This document shows, one piece after another, positions 32,066 to 32,799 of a DNA stretch of 32,799 nucleotides. The stretch is from contig CAZGSV010000023.1 of NCBI GenBank assembly GCA_964528605.1, positions 1 to 32,799 on the forward strand, written 5' to 3'. Position 1 is the first letter of the stretch, and each line of letters begins with the position of its first letter. A program made the translations under genes and the position numbers. This DNA comes from CAZGSV01 sp964528605. Its GTDB lineage: Bacteria > Armatimonadota > Zipacnadia > CAZGSV01. Below the pieces are notes generated by a model. That model did no database searches, was not told the DNA's origin, and saw only the letters and a program-made list of their open reading frames with translations.

Positions 32066-32799
32066 GTGACGCTTCTCACCCGCAAGGCCCCGCGCAGTCC
32101 GCTCGCACGAGAACTCACCTGCCCGCGCTGCGGGGCCGCTACCCACGACCGACTCGCCTCCTTCCCTCGCTGTCCCCGCTGCGGGGAGTACCTCAGGAAG
32201 TGCAGATACTGTAGGAACTTCGACTTCCGCGTCTACGGCTGCACCGTCTTGGAGTTGGCCGAAGAACTCGACCGTCAGCCCGACCTCGACGAGGCCAACG
32301 AGTGCCCGCTCTACGACACGACGCTGGTCGTGGAGCGCTTGGGCCGCAAGGAATGGCGCGCAGCCGCGTGGCGCATCGCGCTGGCGGTCTTTCCGGCCCT
32401 GCTCCTGATCGCCGCCATGTTCGCCCTCATACCTCGCCCAACACCCGCCGGGACGCCCGCGCTGCTCCTCACCGTGCGCGTCCCCGAAAACGTCAACCTG
32501 GGTGAGCTGTGCGAGTTCGACCTCATCGTCAACAACATCGAGGCCCAGCCTACCCCCCTGGTCCGGCTGTGGGTGAGCGACGACCTGCTCAAGGGCTTTG
32601 AGCCGCCAACCCTCGACCCGGAGCCGCGCCACGCCTCACACGGACGCAAGGGAACCTTCTACGACTACGGCCCGTTGGAGCCCAATGGAACCCTGTCAGT
32701 AAGAGGCGCCGCCAAACCACGCAAGGCCGGCATCTTCCGTCTGCGAGCCGTGCTGCTGGGCGGACGCGTCAGCAAGAGCAGTCAGGTGACCGCCGAGAT
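32066..32799 (+). CDS. zinc-ribbon, single-pass membrane protein (incomplete at the right end)
   Basis: A frame starting with GTG 32066 (GGGGAG overlaps the start region and GGGGG lies further upstream) stays open to the window end, 244 codons with no stop. The N-terminal region has cysteine pairs CPRC (19, 22), CPRC (36, 39) and CRYC (46, 49), then Cys59 and Cys80 in NECPLY. This looks like a double zinc ribbon followed by a third Cys cluster of the type CxxC...C...C. A single membrane helix (about 102-122, WRIALAVFPALLLIAAMFAL) is followed by a domain beginning LLLTVRVPENVNLGELCEFDL, which resembles an Ig-like/CARDB fold outside the membrane. The function is unknown. Confidence 0.72.
   Translation, partial: MTLLTRKAPRSPLARELTCPRCGAATHDRLASFPRCPRCGEYLRKCRYCRNFDFRVYGCTVLELAEELDRQPDLDEANECPLYDTTLVVERLGRKEWRAAAWRIALAVFPALLLIAAMFALIPRPTPAGTPALLLTVRVPENVNLGELCEFDLIVNNIEAQPTPLVRLWVSDDLLKGFEPPTLDPEPRHASHGRKGTFYDYGPLEPNGTLSVRGAAKPRKAGIFRLRAVLLGGRVSKSSQVTAE

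Noticed and set aside
1..32799. tRNA, rRNA, CRISPR array, insertion sequence or prophage
   Set aside because: No cloverleaf-like T-loop sequence in the gaps, no regular direct repeats with spacers, and no transposase or integrase product was seen.

Overview
The window is GC-rich bacterial chromosome, densely coded, with no rRNA, tRNA, CRISPR array, transposase or phage gene that I could recognise. The host looks like a diderm (two-membrane) bacterium outside the Proteobacteria. It has an SLH-domain protein with a C-terminal beta-rich part and a small OstA/LptD-like barrel protein. The maf-radC-mreB-mreC-mreD order is the one known from Firmicutes, and there is a GxGYxYP putative glycosidase. 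Together these suit Armatimonadota or a similar uncultured terrabacterial diderm. That placement is inference; no marker RNA is present.

Region 1 (17-14294, all + strand) is mostly housekeeping: tatA, a BadF-type sugar kinase, an exported alpha/beta hydrolase, an AmrS-like radical SAM enzyme, maf-radC-mreBCD, then deoC, recO, polX, a 3-methyladenine glycosylase, guaA, hpt and rho. Many junctions overlap by 4 bases or are within a few bases, so long co-transcribed runs are likely. A good promoter lies before deoC. A 0.7 kb intergenic region with hairpins and inverted repeats separates rho from the next block.

Region 2 (14977-21881, all - strand) holds two groups. The distal one is a DUF2993 protein, a LipM-like octanoyl/lipoyl transferase and a single-domain response regulator. 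The proximal one runs from a strong promoter (-35 TTGACG, 17-base spacer, -10 TAGAAT) through a glutamate-family dehydrogenase, two tandem homocysteine methyltransferase-like paralogues and an amino-acid-type substrate-binding lipoprotein. It reads as an amino-acid nitrogen/methyl-group operon. A cluster of three degenerate hairpin repeats separates the two groups.

Region 3 (22050-32799) has a translationally coupled pair of WYL-domain regulators with a creatininase-like amidohydrolase (+), which ends tail to tail on a CTAG shared with a lipoprotein of glycosidase-like appearance (-). Divergent from that lipoprotein is the GxGYxYP protein (+), followed by the SLH outer-membrane protein and the LptD-like protein (+), a sugar-phosphate nucleotidyltransferase with a left-handed beta-helix (-), and an incomplete zinc-ribbon membrane protein running off the right end (+).

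The least ordinary parts are the gdhA/methyltransferase/binding-protein operon, the WYL-WYL-creatininase operon, two possible leaderless genes, and the intergenic hairpin repeat family.
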